From Alphaproteobacteria bacterium (GTDB lineage: Bacteria > Pseudomonadota > Alphaproteobacteria > Micavibrionales > Micavibrionaceae): 41,759 nucleotides of DNA. Below the pieces are notes generated by a model. It was not told where the DNA came from, ran no database searches, and saw only the letters and a program-made list of their open reading frames with translations. The translations under genes and the position numbers were made by a program. The DNA is taken from assembly GCA_020443295.1 (NCBI GenBank), contig JAGRIJ010000012.1, forward strand, positions 1-41,759, read 5' to 3'. Positions within the stretch are counted from its first letter, which is position 1; the number at the start of each line of letters is the position of its first letter. This document shows, in pieces, positions 24,404-35,000 of the stretch.

Positions 24404-25534
24404 ATGAATTTTACAAAATGGACTCTCCTGTCATGCGCCGCTCTGTCGGCATTGTTCTGCTCCACTCAGGCAAAGGCCGAAGGCTATGCTTTACAAAACC
24501 TTGTGGCAAACCGTCAGATATATATGCCTGAAAAGATTGACCCGAGCATGGTCAACGCGTGGGGTATTGCGATCCGTCCGGCAGGAGCGGGCGGACATTT
24601 CTGGATCAATAACACCGATACCGGGACGGTCAGCCTCTATATCGGGGATGTCGGAGATAAAAAGCTTTTTCAGGACGACACAAAACTCATCACATTGCCC
24701 CCTGCGGACCCGAAAGCGGAGCATTCGGCGCCGACAGGGCAGGTTTTCAACGGGGAGGCAAACGAATTTATCGTAACCCATGATGGGATCACGGGGCCGA
24801 GCAAGTTCATTTTCTGCAGCGAAGAGGGCACGATCATCGGCTGGACGGAAAAGAAGAATGACGATGGCACGTTCATCCGCCCGGCCCAAGGGGTGATCAC
24901 CGTGGATCGTTCGAAGCAGGGCGCGATCTATAAGGGTCTGACCGTCTCGGTCAAGCGGGACGGCGGCAATCTCCTCTACGCGGCGGATTTCGGCAAAAAC
25001 CGCATCGACATCTTTGATACCGCCTTCAAGTCCGTTGAATTAAAGGACGCTTTTAGCCATCCGGCGGGCATTCCGGCGGATTATGCCCCGTTCAACATTC
25101 AGGAACTGGGCGGCACGCTTTATGTAACATACGCCAAACTGACCAAAGAGGCCGGCGAGGAAGAGCAGGGCCGGGGGCTGGGCTATCTGGCGGCTTTTGA
25201 TTATGAAGGAAAACTGCTTCGGGAGTTTGAGGGCGGAAAAGATCTTGATGCCCCGTGGGGTCTTGCGGTCGCGCCAAAGGACTTCGGCGAAGCCTCAGGC
25301 CGCCTGTTGGTCGGAAATTTTGGCGACGGGCAGATCGTGACCTTTGATCTGGACTCGGGAAAACAAAAAGGTGTTCTCAAGCGCGCCGACGGCCAACCGC
25401 TGCAGGTCGAGGGGCTCTGGGGCATGGTCTTCGGCAACGGCCAGAGCCTTGGCGCCACAAATGCGCTTTACTTTACGGCAGGCCCGGCGGACGAGGCTGA
25501 CGGCGTTTTCGGAAAAATCATCTGGGCGGAGTAA
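24404..25534 (+). CDS. Secreted TIGR03118-family protein (beta-propeller-like)
   Basis: The 376-residue protein has a signal peptide ending CSTQAKAEG (near residue 26). It then follows the TIGR03118 pattern: LQNLVANR, DPSMVNAWGIAIRPAG, then FWINNTDTGTVSLYIGD, with later blocks NLLYAADFGKNRIDIFD, DAPWGLAVAPKDFG, GRLLVGNFGDGQIVTFD and GLWGMVFGNG. The repeating short beta motifs suggest a propeller. The function is unknown in the family. It is an insertion between rplA and rplJ with its own promoter region, tandem Fur-like boxes upstream and a terminator downstream, so it is a self-contained unit. A link to iron or metal limitation is inferred from the boxes. Confidence 0.85.
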   Translation: MNFTKWTLLSCAALSALFCSTQAKAEGYALQNLVANRQIYMPEKIDPSMVNAWGIAIRPAGAGGHFWINNTDTGTVSLYIGDVGDKKLFQDDTKLITLPPADPKAEHSAPTGQVFNGEANEFIVTHDGITGPSKFIFCSEEGTIIGWTEKKNDDGTFIRPAQGVITVDRSKQGAIYKGLTVSVKRDGGNLLYAADFGKNRIDIFDTAFKSVELKDAFSHPAGIPADYAPFNIQELGGTLYVTYAKLTKEAGEEEQGRGLGYLAAFDYEGKLLREFEGGKDLDAPWGLAVAPKDFGEASGRLLVGNFGDGQIVTFDLDSGKQKGVLKRADGQPLQVEGLWGMVFGNGQSLGATNALYFTAGPADEADGVFGKIIWAE

Positions 25535-25556
25535 AAATCGCCAGAAAAAGCTTGAC

Positions 25557-25594
25557 GGGCAGGTCTTCCTTCTATAAGACCTGCCCTAGTTTTA
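25557..25594 (+). terminator. Terminator of the TIGR03118 gene
   Basis: An 11-bp perfect stem, GGGCAGGTCTT (25557-25567) with AAGACCTGCCC (25576-25586), encloses an 8-nt loop and is followed by TAGTTTTAT. The U-tract is interrupted. A TTGACG/TATAAG pair overlaps the hairpin but with only 15-bp spacing, so a promoter for rplJ there is doubtful. Confidence 0.75.
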
Positions 25595-25662
25595 TAAAAC
25601 CTGTCAGAGACCGCAGGGGCTGATGCTTAAAAAGCCTGCACAGATGGGAAGAATAAAAGATA

Positions 25663-25737
25663 AAGGCCTTCATCGGGCCGCTTTTCTTCTTTCAGACTGA
25701 TCCTGACAGGCGGCCAAGGGCCGCTTTAATTGTTTTT
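25663..25737 (+). promoter_or_regulatory. rplJ leader with attenuator-like hairpin
   Basis: GCGGCC (25710-25715) and GGCCGC (25719-25724) form a short GC stem followed by TTTAATTGTTTTT, a terminator-like shape about 30 nt before the rplJ start. The upstream GGGCCGC (25675-25681) can pair with the same GCGGCC and would exclude the hairpin. The leader of an L10-L7/L12 operon is the known site of L10 autoregulation. I did not identify the kink-turn of the classical L10 site. Confidence 0.5.
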
Positions 25738-25768
25738 GGAATTCAACTTTGAGAGTGGAGAAAAGACC

Positions 25769-26287
25769 ATGGGCATGAGCCGGGCACAAAAAAACGAGGA
25801 AATCACTACGTTGAACCAGCGCTTTAACGATGAAGAGCTGGTCGTCGTAACGCAGTATTCCGGCCTGACCGTACAGGAAATTACCGAACTGAGAACCGAA
25901 TTGCGCAAGCAGGGCGCAAGCTTCAAGGTCATCAAAAACCGTTTGGCCCAGCGCGCTCTCAAAGGCACCAAGTTTGAAAAACTCGAAGAGATGTTTACCG
26001 GCCCCACGGGGATCGCGACGTCGAAAGACCCTGTCGCCGCTGCGAAAGTCACCTTTGAGTTCGCCAAGAAAAACCAGAAGCTGATCATTATCGGCGCAGG
26101 TATGGGCGAAACGGTTCTCGACCCGCAAGGCGTTGAAGCTTTGGCCAAACTGCCAAGCCTCGACGAAATCCGCTCCAAGCTCGTGGGTCTTCTGGTTGCG
26201 GCCCCGACCAAGCTGGCAGGAATCCTGCAAGCTCCGGCGCGCGATATGGTTGGCGTAACAAAGGCTTACGGCGAGAAACAAGGTTAG
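25769..26287 (+). CDS. rplJ: 50S ribosomal protein L10
   Basis: I start the gene at MGMSRAQKNEEITTLNQRF, after GTGGAGAAAAGACC. The open frame continues 13 codons upstream without a ribosome-binding site. The 172-residue protein has the L10 core (VTQYSGLTVQEITELRTELR, then FKVIKNRLAQRAL) and a C-terminal helix that binds L7/L12 dimers. It forms the base of the stalk that recruits translational GTPases. rplL follows after 50 nt. Confidence 0.97.
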   Translation: MGMSRAQKNEEITTLNQRFNDEELVVVTQYSGLTVQEITELRTELRKQGASFKVIKNRLAQRALKGTKFEKLEEMFTGPTGIATSKDPVAAAKVTFEFAKKNQKLIIIGAGMGETVLDPQGVEALAKLPSLDEIRSKLVGLLVAAPTKLAGILQAPARDMVGVTKAYGEKQG

Positions 26288-26337
26288 GTTTTTTGGTTTT
26301 AAGGAAATTATGAAGATTTAAGTCTAAGGAGGAAAAA

Positions 26338-26718
26338 ATGGCTGCTGATCTGAATAAAATTGTTGAACAACTTTCTGCTCTGACGGTTCTGGAAGCTGCG
26401 GAACTTTCCAAACTTCTCGAAGAGAAGTGGGGTGTGACTGCCGCGGCTGCCGCTCCGGTTGTTGTCGCTGCTGGCGGTGCTGCTGGCGCGGCTCCCGCAG
26501 AAGAGAAAGACAGCTTCGATGTCGTTCTCGTTGACGGCGGTGCGAACAAGATCAATGTGATCAAGGAAGTTCGCGCAATTACCAGCCTCGGTCTGAAAGA
26601 AGCCAAGGATCTGGTTGAAGCCGGTGGCAAAACCGTTAAGGAAGGCGCCAAAAAGGCTGAAGCCGAAGAAATCAAGAAGAAACTCGAAGCTGCAGGCGCC
26701 AAAGTCGAGCTCAAGTAA
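26338..26718 (+). CDS. rplL: 50S ribosomal protein L7/L12
   Basis: The 126-residue protein has the N-terminal dimerisation domain ([20 protein letters not shown]), an Ala/Gly hinge, and the C-terminal factor-binding domain with [33 protein letters not shown] precedes the ATG and is the strongest ribosome-binding site in the window. This fits the four-copy stoichiometry of this protein. Confidence 0.98.
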   Translation: MAADLNKIVEQLSALTVLEAAELSKLLEEKWGVTAAAAAPVVVAAGGAAGAAPAEEKDSFDVVLVDGGANKINVIKEVRAITSLGLKEAKDLVEAGGKTVKEGAKKAEAEEIKKKLEAAGAKVELK

Positions 26719-26736
26719 TCTTCTTTCGAAATATAG

Positions 26737-26775
26737 CGCATTTCCCGCACGCCTGGTTGCAGTGTGGGAAATGCG
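26737..26775 (+). terminator. Hairpin between rplL and rpoB (attenuator or processing site)
   Basis: CGCATTTCCCGCAC (26737-26750) pairs with GTGTGGGAAATGCG (26762-26775) over 14 bp with one G-U pair and an 11-nt loop. The following TGTCTTTTGG is only weakly U-rich. This suggests partial termination or RNase III processing, as known at the same junction in Escherichia coli. Confidence 0.7.
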
Positions 26776-26795
26776 TGTCTTTTGGTGAATGAAGG

Positions 26796-26827
26796 TTGAC
26801 AAACGGCGGGACGATGGTCCATATAGC
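26796..26827 (+). promoter_or_regulatory. Candidate rpoB promoter
   Basis: A consensus -35, TTGACA (26796-26801), is followed by CATATAGC. The -10 could be CATATA with an 18-bp spacer or TATAGC with a 20-bp spacer. It lies just after the rplL hairpin and would give an rpoB leader of about 150 nt. Confidence 0.5.
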
Positions 26828-26986
26828 TTGCAAAATTTCTGAGACAGACGTGAAACCCGTACGCGTAACGGATGCCGCTTTGCGGAAAAACTAGGGAATT
26901 AAGCCTGTACGCCCCCTGAAAAGGCGGCGCACAGGGTATTTTTGTTTGCTTGAACAGCAACTTCTGGATTTAAAAGGTGAGAAAAT

Positions 26987-29900
26987 ATGTGCCCAGCGAA
27001 AGCGAAAACCTCCAAAGAAACGACACAGGCTAACGATATCAGCAGCTTTACAGGCCGCAAAAGGATACGCCGCAACTTTGGCCGGATTCGCGAGGTGGCT
27101 CAGATGCCGAATCTGATCGAGGTTCAGCGCAATTCCTACGAACTGTTCCTCCAGAAGGACATCCGCGCGGAAGATCGCGAGCTGCGCGGGTTGCAGGAAG
27201 TATTCTCTTCTGTCTTTCCGATCAAGGATTTCAGTGACCGCGCCGAAATCGACTTCGTAAAATACGAGTTTGAAGATCCAAAATATGACGTTGATGAATG
27301 TCAGCAGCGCGGCATGACCTACGCCGCCCCGTTGCGTGTCACCCTGCGCCTGTCCGTCTTTGATGTAGACGCCGATTCCGGGTTGCGTTCGATCCGCGAT
27401 ATCAAGGAGCAGGACGTTTACATGGTCGATATGCCGCAGATGACCGATAATGGGACCTTTATCGTGAACGGCACCGAGCGCGTAATCGTTTCCCAGATGC
27501 ACCGTTCTCCCGGCGTGTTCTTCGACCACGACAACGGCAAGACCCACGTCTCCGGTAAATATCTCTTTTCCGCACGCGTCATTCCCTATCGCGGCTCATG
27601 GCTCGATTTTGAGTTCGATGCCAAGGACCTGATGTATGTCCGCATTGACCGCCGCCGCAAGCTGCCGCTGACGACGCTTCTGCGCTGCCTGGATTGCGAT
27701 GATACCGAAAAACAGCGCAAAAAGGCCGAAGATAAAGGTGAGGATATTGATCCCTTGCTCGTTCAGGGAATGTCCAATGAGGAAATTCTTAAAACCTTCT
27801 ACGATGTCATTGCCTATACGCAGGACAAGAAAGGCTGGAGAACGGCCTTCAATCCCGACCGCATGCGCGGGATCAAGCTGGACCACGATCTCATCAACGC
27901 CAAGACCGGACGTGCTGTCGCCAAGGCGGGAGAAAAGATCACGGCTCGCGCGGCCAGAAAACTGGCTGAAGGCGGCTTGGAAGAGGTCCGCGTAGAGAGC
28001 GAAAATCTGGTCGGAAAATTCCTGGCGGTTGACATTTTCGATGAAAAAACCGGTCAGGTGATCTTTGAGGCCGGCCATGAGCTGGAGCAGAAAGATTTCG
28101 ATAAACTCGCGGAAATGAGCGTCGTCGAGCTTCCGGTTCTGGCGATTGATTATCTCAATGTCGGCCCCTACATTCGCAACACGCTTCTGGCCGATAAATG
28201 CGATACGCGCGAAGAAGCGCTGGTCGATATCTACCGCGTGATGCGTCCCGGCGAACCGCCGACGGTCGAATCTGCCGAAGCGCTCTTCCAGTCTCTCTTC
28301 TTTGACGCCGAGCGGTACGACCTGTCTTCCGTAGGCCGCGTCAAGATGAATGCCCGTCTGAATCTGAGCGCGGACGACCAGTTCCGTGTTCTGAGCAAGG
28401 CGGATATTCTGGCCATCGTTAAATATCTTCACGGCCTGAAAGATGGCCGCGGCGAAGTGGACGATATCGACAACCTCGGTAACCGCCGCGTGCGTTCGGT
28501 CGGCGAACTGATGGAAAACCAGATGCGCATCGGTCTGCTCCGTATGGAGCGCGCGATCCGCGAACGCATGTCTTCTGTCGACATTGACACTTATATGCCG
28601 CACGACCTGATTAACTCTAAGCCGGCACAAGCCGCCGTTCGGGAGTTTTTCGGATCGAGCCAGCTGTCCCAGTTCATGGACCAGACAAACCCGCTTTCCG
28701 AAATCACACACAAGCGCCGCCTTTCGGCTCTTGGTCCGGGCGGTTTGACCCGCGAACGCGCGGGCTTCGAGGTCCGCGACGTTCACCCGACCCATTACGG
28801 CCGGATTTGCCCGATCGAAACGCCGGAAGGCCCGAATATCGGTCTGATTAACTCTCTGGCCACTTTCGCCCGCGTCAATAAGTACGGCTTCATCGAAAGC
28901 CCGTACCGTAAAGTCGTAAAAGGCAAGGTCACAGATGAAGTTGTCTATATGTCGGCCATGGAAGAAGCGCGCTATGTTATTGCGCAGGCCAACTCTGTGC
29001 TTGATAAATCCGGTAAGTTCGAGAACGAACTGGTTTCCTGCCGTCAGGCGGGCGAAAACATCATGGCTCAGCCCGATACGATCGACTACATCGACGTTTC
29101 GCCAAAGCAGATCGTATCCGTTGCTGCTTCGCTGATTCCGTTCCTTGAAAATGACGATGCGAACCGCGCTCTTATGGGATCGAACATGATGCGTCAGGCC
29201 GTTCCGTTGCTCCGTGCGGCAGCGCCGATCGTCGGAACCGGAATGGAATTCACAGTTGCCCGCGACTCCGGCGCAGCTGTTTCCGCACGCCGCAGCGGGG
29301 TTGTCACAAAAGTTGACGCAACCCGGATCGTTATTCAGGCTACGGAATTTGAAAATCCTGATGATCCTGTGGTGGATATCTACAAACTCTCCAAATTCCA
29401 GCGTTCGAACCAGAACACCTGTATCAACCAGCGTCCGCTCGTAAAGGTCGGCGATGTGGTAAAGGCCGGTGACATCGTTGCGGACGGTCCGTCTACTGAT
29501 CTGGGCGAACTTGCACTGGGCCGGAACGTCCTCGTGGCGTTCATGCCTTGGAACGGCTACAACTTCGAGGACTCCATCCTCATTTCAGAGCGCATTGTCA
29601 GCGACGATGTCTTCACTTCGATTCATATCGAGGAATTCGAAGTCATGGCCCGCGACACCAAGCTGGGAACCGAGGAAATCACCCGCGACATTCCTAACGT
29701 CGGGGAAGAAGCCCTCAAGCACCTTGACGAGGCGGGTATCGTGCATATCGGAGCGGAAGTCGCTCCCGGCGATATTCTGGTTGGTAAGGTCACCCCGAAA
29801 GGCGAAAGCCCGATGACGCCGGAGGAAAAACTCCTGCGCGCAATTTTCGGCGAGAAAGCAGCGGATGTAAAAGATACCTCTTTGCGCCTTCCGCCCGGTG

Positions 29901-31225
29901 CGATCGGAACGATTGTCGAGGTCAGGGTCTTCAACCGCCGCGGCGTCGATAAGGATGCCCGTGCCCTCTCTATCGAGCAGGCCGAAATCGAGCGTCTGGC
30001 CAAGGACCGCGACGACGAGCGCCGTATCCTCGAAGACGGGTTCTACGGTCGTCTGGAGCAGATGCTGACCGGGCAGAAAATTGCCTCCGCGCCGAAAGAA
30101 GCCAAGCTGAAGAAAGGTGAATCGATCAAGAAAGCGGATCTCGCGGACATCAAGCGCGGTCTGTGGCGCCAGATCGCCGTTGAAAGTGAAAAGCGTATGG
30201 CCGAAATCGAGGCCATGACCAAGACTTTCGATGCCGCTGTTGACGATCTGAAAAAACGTTTCGAAAACAAGGTCGAAAAACTCCAGCGTGGCGATGAGCT
30301 GCCTCCGGGCGTCATGAAAATGGTCAAGGTCTTCGTGGCTGTAAAACGCAAGATGCAGCCAGGCGATAAGATGGCCGGACGTCACGGGAACAAAGGGGTC
30401 GTCTCCAAGATCATGCCGGTCGAGGACATGCCCTACCTTGAAGACGGAACGCCGGTCGATCTCGTCCTGAACCCGCTGGGCGTGCCTTCGCGGATGAACG
30501 TCGGACAGATTCTCGAAACCCATCTCGGCTGGGCCTCTGCAAGCCTCGGCAGGCAGATCGGCGAGATTATCGACGCGTTTGAAAACGCCAAGAAGCCGTC
30601 CGATCAGGAAATCAAGAGCCTGCACGGCAAACTCAAGGACGTTTACGGCGAGCGCGAGTTCAAGGACCGCGTCAGCTTGCTTGAGCAAAACGACCTGATT
30701 GAAATGTGCCGTAACGTAAAAGTGGGCGTGCCCATGGCAACGCCGGTCTTCGACGGAGCGCACGAACATGACATCACCGAACTGCTAGAAAAAGCCGGTC
30801 TGGACAGCTCCGGTCAGGTTCGCCTGATCGATGGCCGCACGGGCGAATATTTCCACCGTTCCGTGACTGTGGGTTATATGTATATGCTCAAACTGCACCA
30901 CCTCGTGGACGACAAGATCCACGCACGGTCCATCGGTCCGTACTCTCTTGTTACGCAGCAGCCTCTGGGCGGTAAGGCCCAGTTCGGCGGACAGCGCTTC
31001 GGGGAGATGGAGGTCTGGGCGCTTCAGGCTTACGGCGCAGCCTACACGCTGCAGGAAATGCTCACCGTCAAGTCCGACGACGTAGCGGGCCGCTCGAAAG
31101 TCTACGAGGCCATCGTTCGTGGCGAGGATAATTTCGAAATCGGTATCCCGGAATCCTTCAACGTTCTGACTAAGGAACTGAAGGCGCTGGGGCTGAATGT
31201 CGATATGAAACAGAGCACGAAGTAA
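26987..31225 (+). CDS. rpoB: DNA-directed RNA polymerase subunit beta
   Basis: The 1412-residue protein opens with a 20-residue extension before the conserved [22 protein letters not shown] lies 6 nt before the ATG. The rifampicin region reads [20 protein letters not shown], with Thr where most bacteria have Asn518 (E. coli numbering), then [17 protein letters not shown]. Catalytic-core motifs include [12 protein letters not shown] and [20 protein letters not shown]. It is full length, with a well conserved C-terminus that meets RpoC. The next gene is not rpoC but a SIMPL-domain gene 28 nt downstream. Confidence 0.98.
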   Translation: MCPAKAKTSKETTQANDISSFTGRKRIRRNFGRIREVAQMPNLIEVQRNSYELFLQKDIRAEDRELRGLQEVFSSVFPIKDFSDRAEIDFVKYEFEDPKYDVDECQQRGMTYAAPLRVTLRLSVFDVDADSGLRSIRDIKEQDVYMVDMPQMTDNGTFIVNGTERVIVSQMHRSPGVFFDHDNGKTHVSGKYLFSARVIPYRGSWLDFEFDAKDLMYVRIDRRRKLPLTTLLRCLDCDDTEKQRKKAEDKGEDIDPLLVQGMSNEEILKTFYDVIAYTQDKKGWRTAFNPDRMRGIKLDHDLINAKTGRAVAKAGEKITARAARKLAEGGLEEVRVESENLVGKFLAVDIFDEKTGQVIFEAGHELEQKDFDKLAEMSVVELPVLAIDYLNVGPYIRNTLLADKCDTREEALVDIYRVMRPGEPPTVESAEALFQSLFFDAERYDLSSVGRVKMNARLNLSADDQFRVLSKADILAIVKYLHGLKDGRGEVDDIDNLGNRRVRSVGELMENQMRIGLLRMERAIRERMSSVDIDTYMPHDLINSKPAQAAVREFFGSSQLSQFMDQTNPLSEITHKRRLSALGPGGLTRERAGFEVRDVHPTHYGRICPIETPEGPNIGLINSLATFARVNKYGFIESPYRKVVKGKVTDEVVYMSAMEEARYVIAQANSVLDKSGKFENELVSCRQAGENIMAQPDTIDYIDVSPKQIVSVAASLIPFLENDDANRALMGSNMMRQAVPLLRAAAPIVGTGMEFTVARDSGAAVSARRSGVVTKVDATRIVIQATEFENPDDPVVDIYKLSKFQRSNQNTCINQRPLVKVGDVVKAGDIVADGPSTDLGELALGRNVLVAFMPWNGYNFEDSILISERIVSDDVFTSIHIEEFEVMARDTKLGTEEITRDIPNVGEEALKHLDEAGIVHIGAEVAPGDILVGKVTPKGESPMTPEEKLLRAIFGEKAADVKDTSLRLPPGAIGTIVEVRVFNRRGVDKDARALSIEQAEIERLAKDRDDERRILEDGFYGRLEQMLTGQKIASAPKEAKLKKGESIKKADLADIKRGLWRQIAVESEKRMAEIEAMTKTFDAAVDDLKKRFENKVEKLQRGDELPPGVMKMVKVFVAVKRKMQPGDKMAGRHGNKGVVSKIMPVEDMPYLEDGTPVDLVLNPLGVPSRMNVGQILETHLGWASASLGRQIGEIIDAFENAKKPSDQEIKSLHGKLKDVYGEREFKDRVSLLEQNDLIEMCRNVKVGVPMATPVFDGAHEHDITELLEKAGLDSSGQVRLIDGRTGEYFHRSVTVGYMYMLKLHHLVDDKIHARSIGPYSLVTQQPLGGKAQFGGQRFGEMEVWALQAYGAAYTLQEMLTVKSDDVAGRSKVYEAIVRGEDNFEIGIPESFNVLTKELKALGLNVDMKQSTK

Positions 31226-31253
31226 AGCAAAGGACAACTCGAAGATACTAACG

Positions 31254-31943
31254 ATGAAAGCAGTATCAGTTTTTCTCTCGGCTTTGGTATTGGCTGCCGC
31301 AATAGTAAGCGGCAGCTTCTTCCTGCGCGAGGGGTTGATGCGCTTTAATGCCCCGCAAGGGATGGTTTCTGTTAAGGGGTTGGCGGAAAAAGACGTAGAG
31401 GCGGACCTCGGCGTCTGGCGTATTTCTCACACTGTTAAGGAATGGGACTTGCCGGCAGCCCGTCAGAAGCTTCAGGCAAACCAGCAGATCATTGAAGCGT
31501 TCCTGAAACAGAACGGCTTTGATCCTGAGGAATATGCCCGCAAAAGCATAAACTTGTTTCAGGGCCGGGATGTAGTCAGCCAGACAGGCGATACGCAGGA
31601 ATACAAAAACTATTTCGAGATTACGCAAACCATAACCGTGCGGAGCACAAAGATCCGTGAAATCGAAAAGGCTGCGCAGAATACATTTGCCCTGATTGCA
31701 CAAGACGTTCTGCTTACCAATTCAGACCCGGTTTACATGTATACAAAACTTAATGAGATCAAGCCGGATATGATCACCGAGGCAACGCGCAATGCACGGG
31801 ATGCGGCGACCCGTTTTGCACAGGATTCCAGCAGCAAGGTTGGCAAGATCATGTCCGCCGATCAGGGCTGGTTTAATATTTATTCCGCTTATGGAAGTGA
31901 AGTAGAGGCCGAGCAGGCTTCTATAGAAAAAAAGTACGTGTAG
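31254..31943 (+). CDS. SIMPL-domain (DUF541) protein, zero-frame product, likely frameshifted at its end
   Basis: The zero-frame product is 229 residues. It has an N-terminal anchor or signal (about 5-22), then the SIMPL domain with MVSVKGLAEKDVEADLGVW, ITQTITVRSTKIREIEKA, and TEATRNARDAATRFAQDSSS. SIMPL (DUF541) proteins are periplasmic or membrane-anchored and poorly understood. The frame stops after SIEKKYV. In the -1 frame from the A7 run the reading continues as VRVVTTVNFSLVD and stops at 31975, which is the expected family C-terminus. So the full protein needs a -1 shift, or one base is missing here. The gene lies between rpoB and rpoC, 28 nt and 71 nt from them (39 nt from rpoC if shifted). 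Confidence 0.85.
   Translation: MKAVSVFLSALVLAAAIVSGSFFLREGLMRFNAPQGMVSVKGLAEKDVEADLGVWRISHTVKEWDLPAARQKLQANQQIIEAFLKQNGFDPEEYARKSINLFQGRDVVSQTGDTQEYKNYFEITQTITVRSTKIREIEKAAQNTFALIAQDVLLTNSDPVYMYTKLNEIKPDMITEATRNARDAATRFAQDSSSKVGKIMSADQGWFNIYSAYGSEVEAEQASIEKKYV
31927..31934 (+). promoter_or_regulatory. Slippery heptamer A AAA AAG in the SIMPL gene
   Basis: The run of seven A residues plus G reads GAA AAA AAG in the gene frame. This gives the X XXY YYZ heptamer A AAA AAG in correct phase for a -1 shift, the same heptamer used in Escherichia coli dnaX. GAGCAGG lies about 9 nt upstream as a possible internal Shine-Dalgarno-like stimulator. After slippage, 13 more codons are read to TAA at 31973-31975. 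Confidence 0.55.
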
Positions 31944-31960
31944 TGACAACTGTGAATTTC

Positions 31961-31984
31961 AGCCTGGTTGATTAAAGCCGGGCT
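31961..31984 (+). other. Hairpin at the end of the shifted SIMPL frame
   Basis: AGCCTGG (31961-31967) pairs with CCGGGCT (31978-31984), with one G-U pair and a 10-nt loop. It lies 26 nt after the slippery site, farther than usual for a frameshift stimulator. It may instead be a processing or pausing hairpin before rpoC. Confidence 0.45.
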
Positions 31985-32014
31985 TATAAGAGAGAAAAGA
32001 AAAGGGCGAAGACG

Positions 32015-35000
32015 ATGAATGAACTGATGAACCTGTTTGGCCAGCCGACCGGACCGCAGAGCTTTGATACGATCCGGATTTCAATTGCCTCCCCGCAGCA
32101 GATCAACAGCTGGTCCTTCGGCGAGGTGAAAAAGCCCGAAACCATCAACTACCGGACCTTCAAGCCCGAGAAGGACGGTCTCTTCTGTGCGCGCATCTTC
32201 GGCCCCGTCAAGGACTACGAATGTCTCTGCGGCAAGTACAAGCGCATGAAGTACAAAGGGATCATCTGCGAAAAATGCGGCGTCGAAGTCACCCTGACCC
32301 GCGTACGCCGCGAACGCATGGGCCACATCTCTCTGGCCTCTCCGGTCGCGCATATCTGGTTCCTGAAATCGCTGCCCAGCCGGATTGGTCTGATTATCGA
32401 CATGACTCTCAAGGAATTGGAGCGCGTCCTCTACTTCGAAAACTTCATCGTCATCGAGCCGGGTATGACCCCGCTCAAGCCGATGCAGCTTCTCTCGGAA
32501 GAGGACTTCTACAACGCACAGGATGAATACGGCGAGGAATCCTTCCGTGCGGGCATCGGTGCCGAAGCGCTCAAGGAAATCCTGTCCGCGATCGATCTGG
32601 AGCAGGAGCGCCTGAAAGTCGAGGAAGATTTGCGTGAAACCAGTTCCGAAGCCAAGCGTAAGAAACTGGTCAAGCGCCTGAAACTGGTTGAAGCCTTCAT
32701 CACCTCCGGCACCCGCCCCGAATGGATGATTCTGGATACGGTTCCGGTCCTGCCGCCCGAACTGCGCCCGCTGGTGCCTCTGGATGGCGGCCGCTTCGCA
32801 ACAAGCGACCTGAACGACCTTTACCGCCGCGTCATTAACCGGAACAACCGTCTGCGCCGTCTGATCGAACTGCGCGCGCCGGACATCATCGTCCGCAACG
32901 AAAAGCGGATGCTGCAGGAAGCCGTTGACGCGCTGTTCGACAATGGTCGCCGTGGCCGTGTCATTACCGGTGCAAACAAGCGTCCGCTGAAATCCCTTTC
33001 CGATATGCTCAAAGGGAAACAGGGTCGTTTCCGTCAGAACCTTCTCGGAAAACGGGTGGACTATTCAGGCCGTTCCGTGATCGTGGTCGGTCCCGAATTG
33101 AAACTGCACCAGTGCGGCCTGCCCAAGAAAATGGCCCTTGAACTGTTCAAACCCTTCATCCTGCACAAGCTGGAAATCTATGGCATGGCCTCGACGGTCA
33201 AAGCCGCCAAGCGCATGGTTGAAAAGGAACGCCCGGAAGTCTGGGACATCCTCGAGGAAGTCATCCGCGAGCACCCCGTTCTCCTGAACCGTGCGCCGAC
33301 GCTGCACCGTCTGGGCATCCAGGCATTCGAACCCGTCCTGATTGAAGGCAAAGCGATCCAGCTTCACCCGCTCGTCTGTACGGCGTTTAACGCAGACTTC
33401 GACGGCGACCAGATGGCCGTGCACGTGCCGCTCTCCATTGAGGCGCAGCTCGAAGCCCGCTGTCTGATCATGTCCACGAACAACATTCTCTCGCCCGCGA
33501 ACGGTAAACCGATCATCGTGCCGACGCAGGATATCGTTCTGGGGCTGTATTACCTCTCCATCGCCCGCGATAAAGAACAGGGCGAAGGCATGATCTTCCG
33601 CGGAGCGGGGGAAATCTCCCACGCGCTTCAGGAAGACGTGGTCAGCCTGCATGCGAAAATCAAGTGCCGCTACCGGGATGTAGATCAGGACGGCAATCCG
33701 AAAACGGTTCTTGTAGACTCTACGCCGGGAAGGATCTTGGTATCCGAACTGCTTCCCCGTCACCCTCAGGTGCCGTTCTCTTTGATCAATCAGGTCCTGA
33801 CCAAAAAGGAAATCATGGGTCTGATCGATATCGTCTACCGCTACTGCGGTCAGAAGGAAACGGTCATTTTCTGCGACCGTCTGATGAAACTCGGATTCCG
33901 GTACGCCTGTATCGCCGGGATTTCTTTCGGTAAAGACGATCTGGTTATTCCCGAGGCTAAACATAAATTGGTCGATGCCGCTTACGAAAAAGTCAGCGAA
34001 TTCGAACAGCAATATATGGACGGTCTGATCACCAAGGGCGAAAAATACAACAAGGTCGTCGATATCTGGTCGCGTTGTACCGACGAAGTCGCGGACGCCA
34101 TGATGAAGGGTATCTCCAACATCGAAACCGGAAAGCTGAACGCCGTTTATATGATGGCGCACTCTGGAGCGCGGGGTTCCGCCGCCCAGATCCGCCAGTT
34201 GGCCGGTATGCGCGGTTTGATGGCCAAGCCGTCGGGCGAGATCATCGAAACGCCGATTATCTCGAACTTCAAGGAAGGCCTGTCCGTTCTCGAATACTTC
34301 AACTCCACTCACGGCGCCCGTAAAGGTCTGGCCGACACGGCGCTGAAGACCGCGAACTCCGGTTACCTGACGCGTCGCCTCGTCGATGTGGCCCAGGACG
34401 CGATCATCACAGAGCATGATTGCGGCACCGAAGAAGGCATTATGATGAGTGCGGTTATGAACGGTCCGGACGTAATTGTCTCCCTCTCGGAGCGTATTCT
34501 CGGACGCGTGCCCGCAACAGACGTGAAAAACCCGCTCTCTGGCCAGTTAATTGCCAAGGCAGGGGAAATCATTGATGAAGTGACCGCCGAACAGATTGAA
34601 ACCGCAGGCGTGGACGAAGTCAAAGTCCGCTCGGTACTGGTTTGTGAAGGCGAAAATAACGGCATCTGCTCGAAATGTTACGGTCGTGATCTGGCGCGCG
34701 GAACGGAAGTTAACATCGGTGAAGCGATTGGCGTTATGGCGGCCCAGTCAATTGGCGAGCCGGGAACTCAGCTCACCATGCGGACCTTTCACATCGGCGG
34801 TGCCGCGCAAAAAGGCGCGGAACGCTCCCATGTCGATGCAAACATCGATGGAAAGATCGAAATCCGCAACAAGAACCTCGTCCAGAACTCGGCAGGTGTA
34901 ACCATCATCATGGGCCGTAACACGGAAATCGTGCTCAAGGACAAGAACGGTTCCGACAAGGCGACCTTCCGGGTTCCTTACGGGTCCCGCTTGCTCGTCG

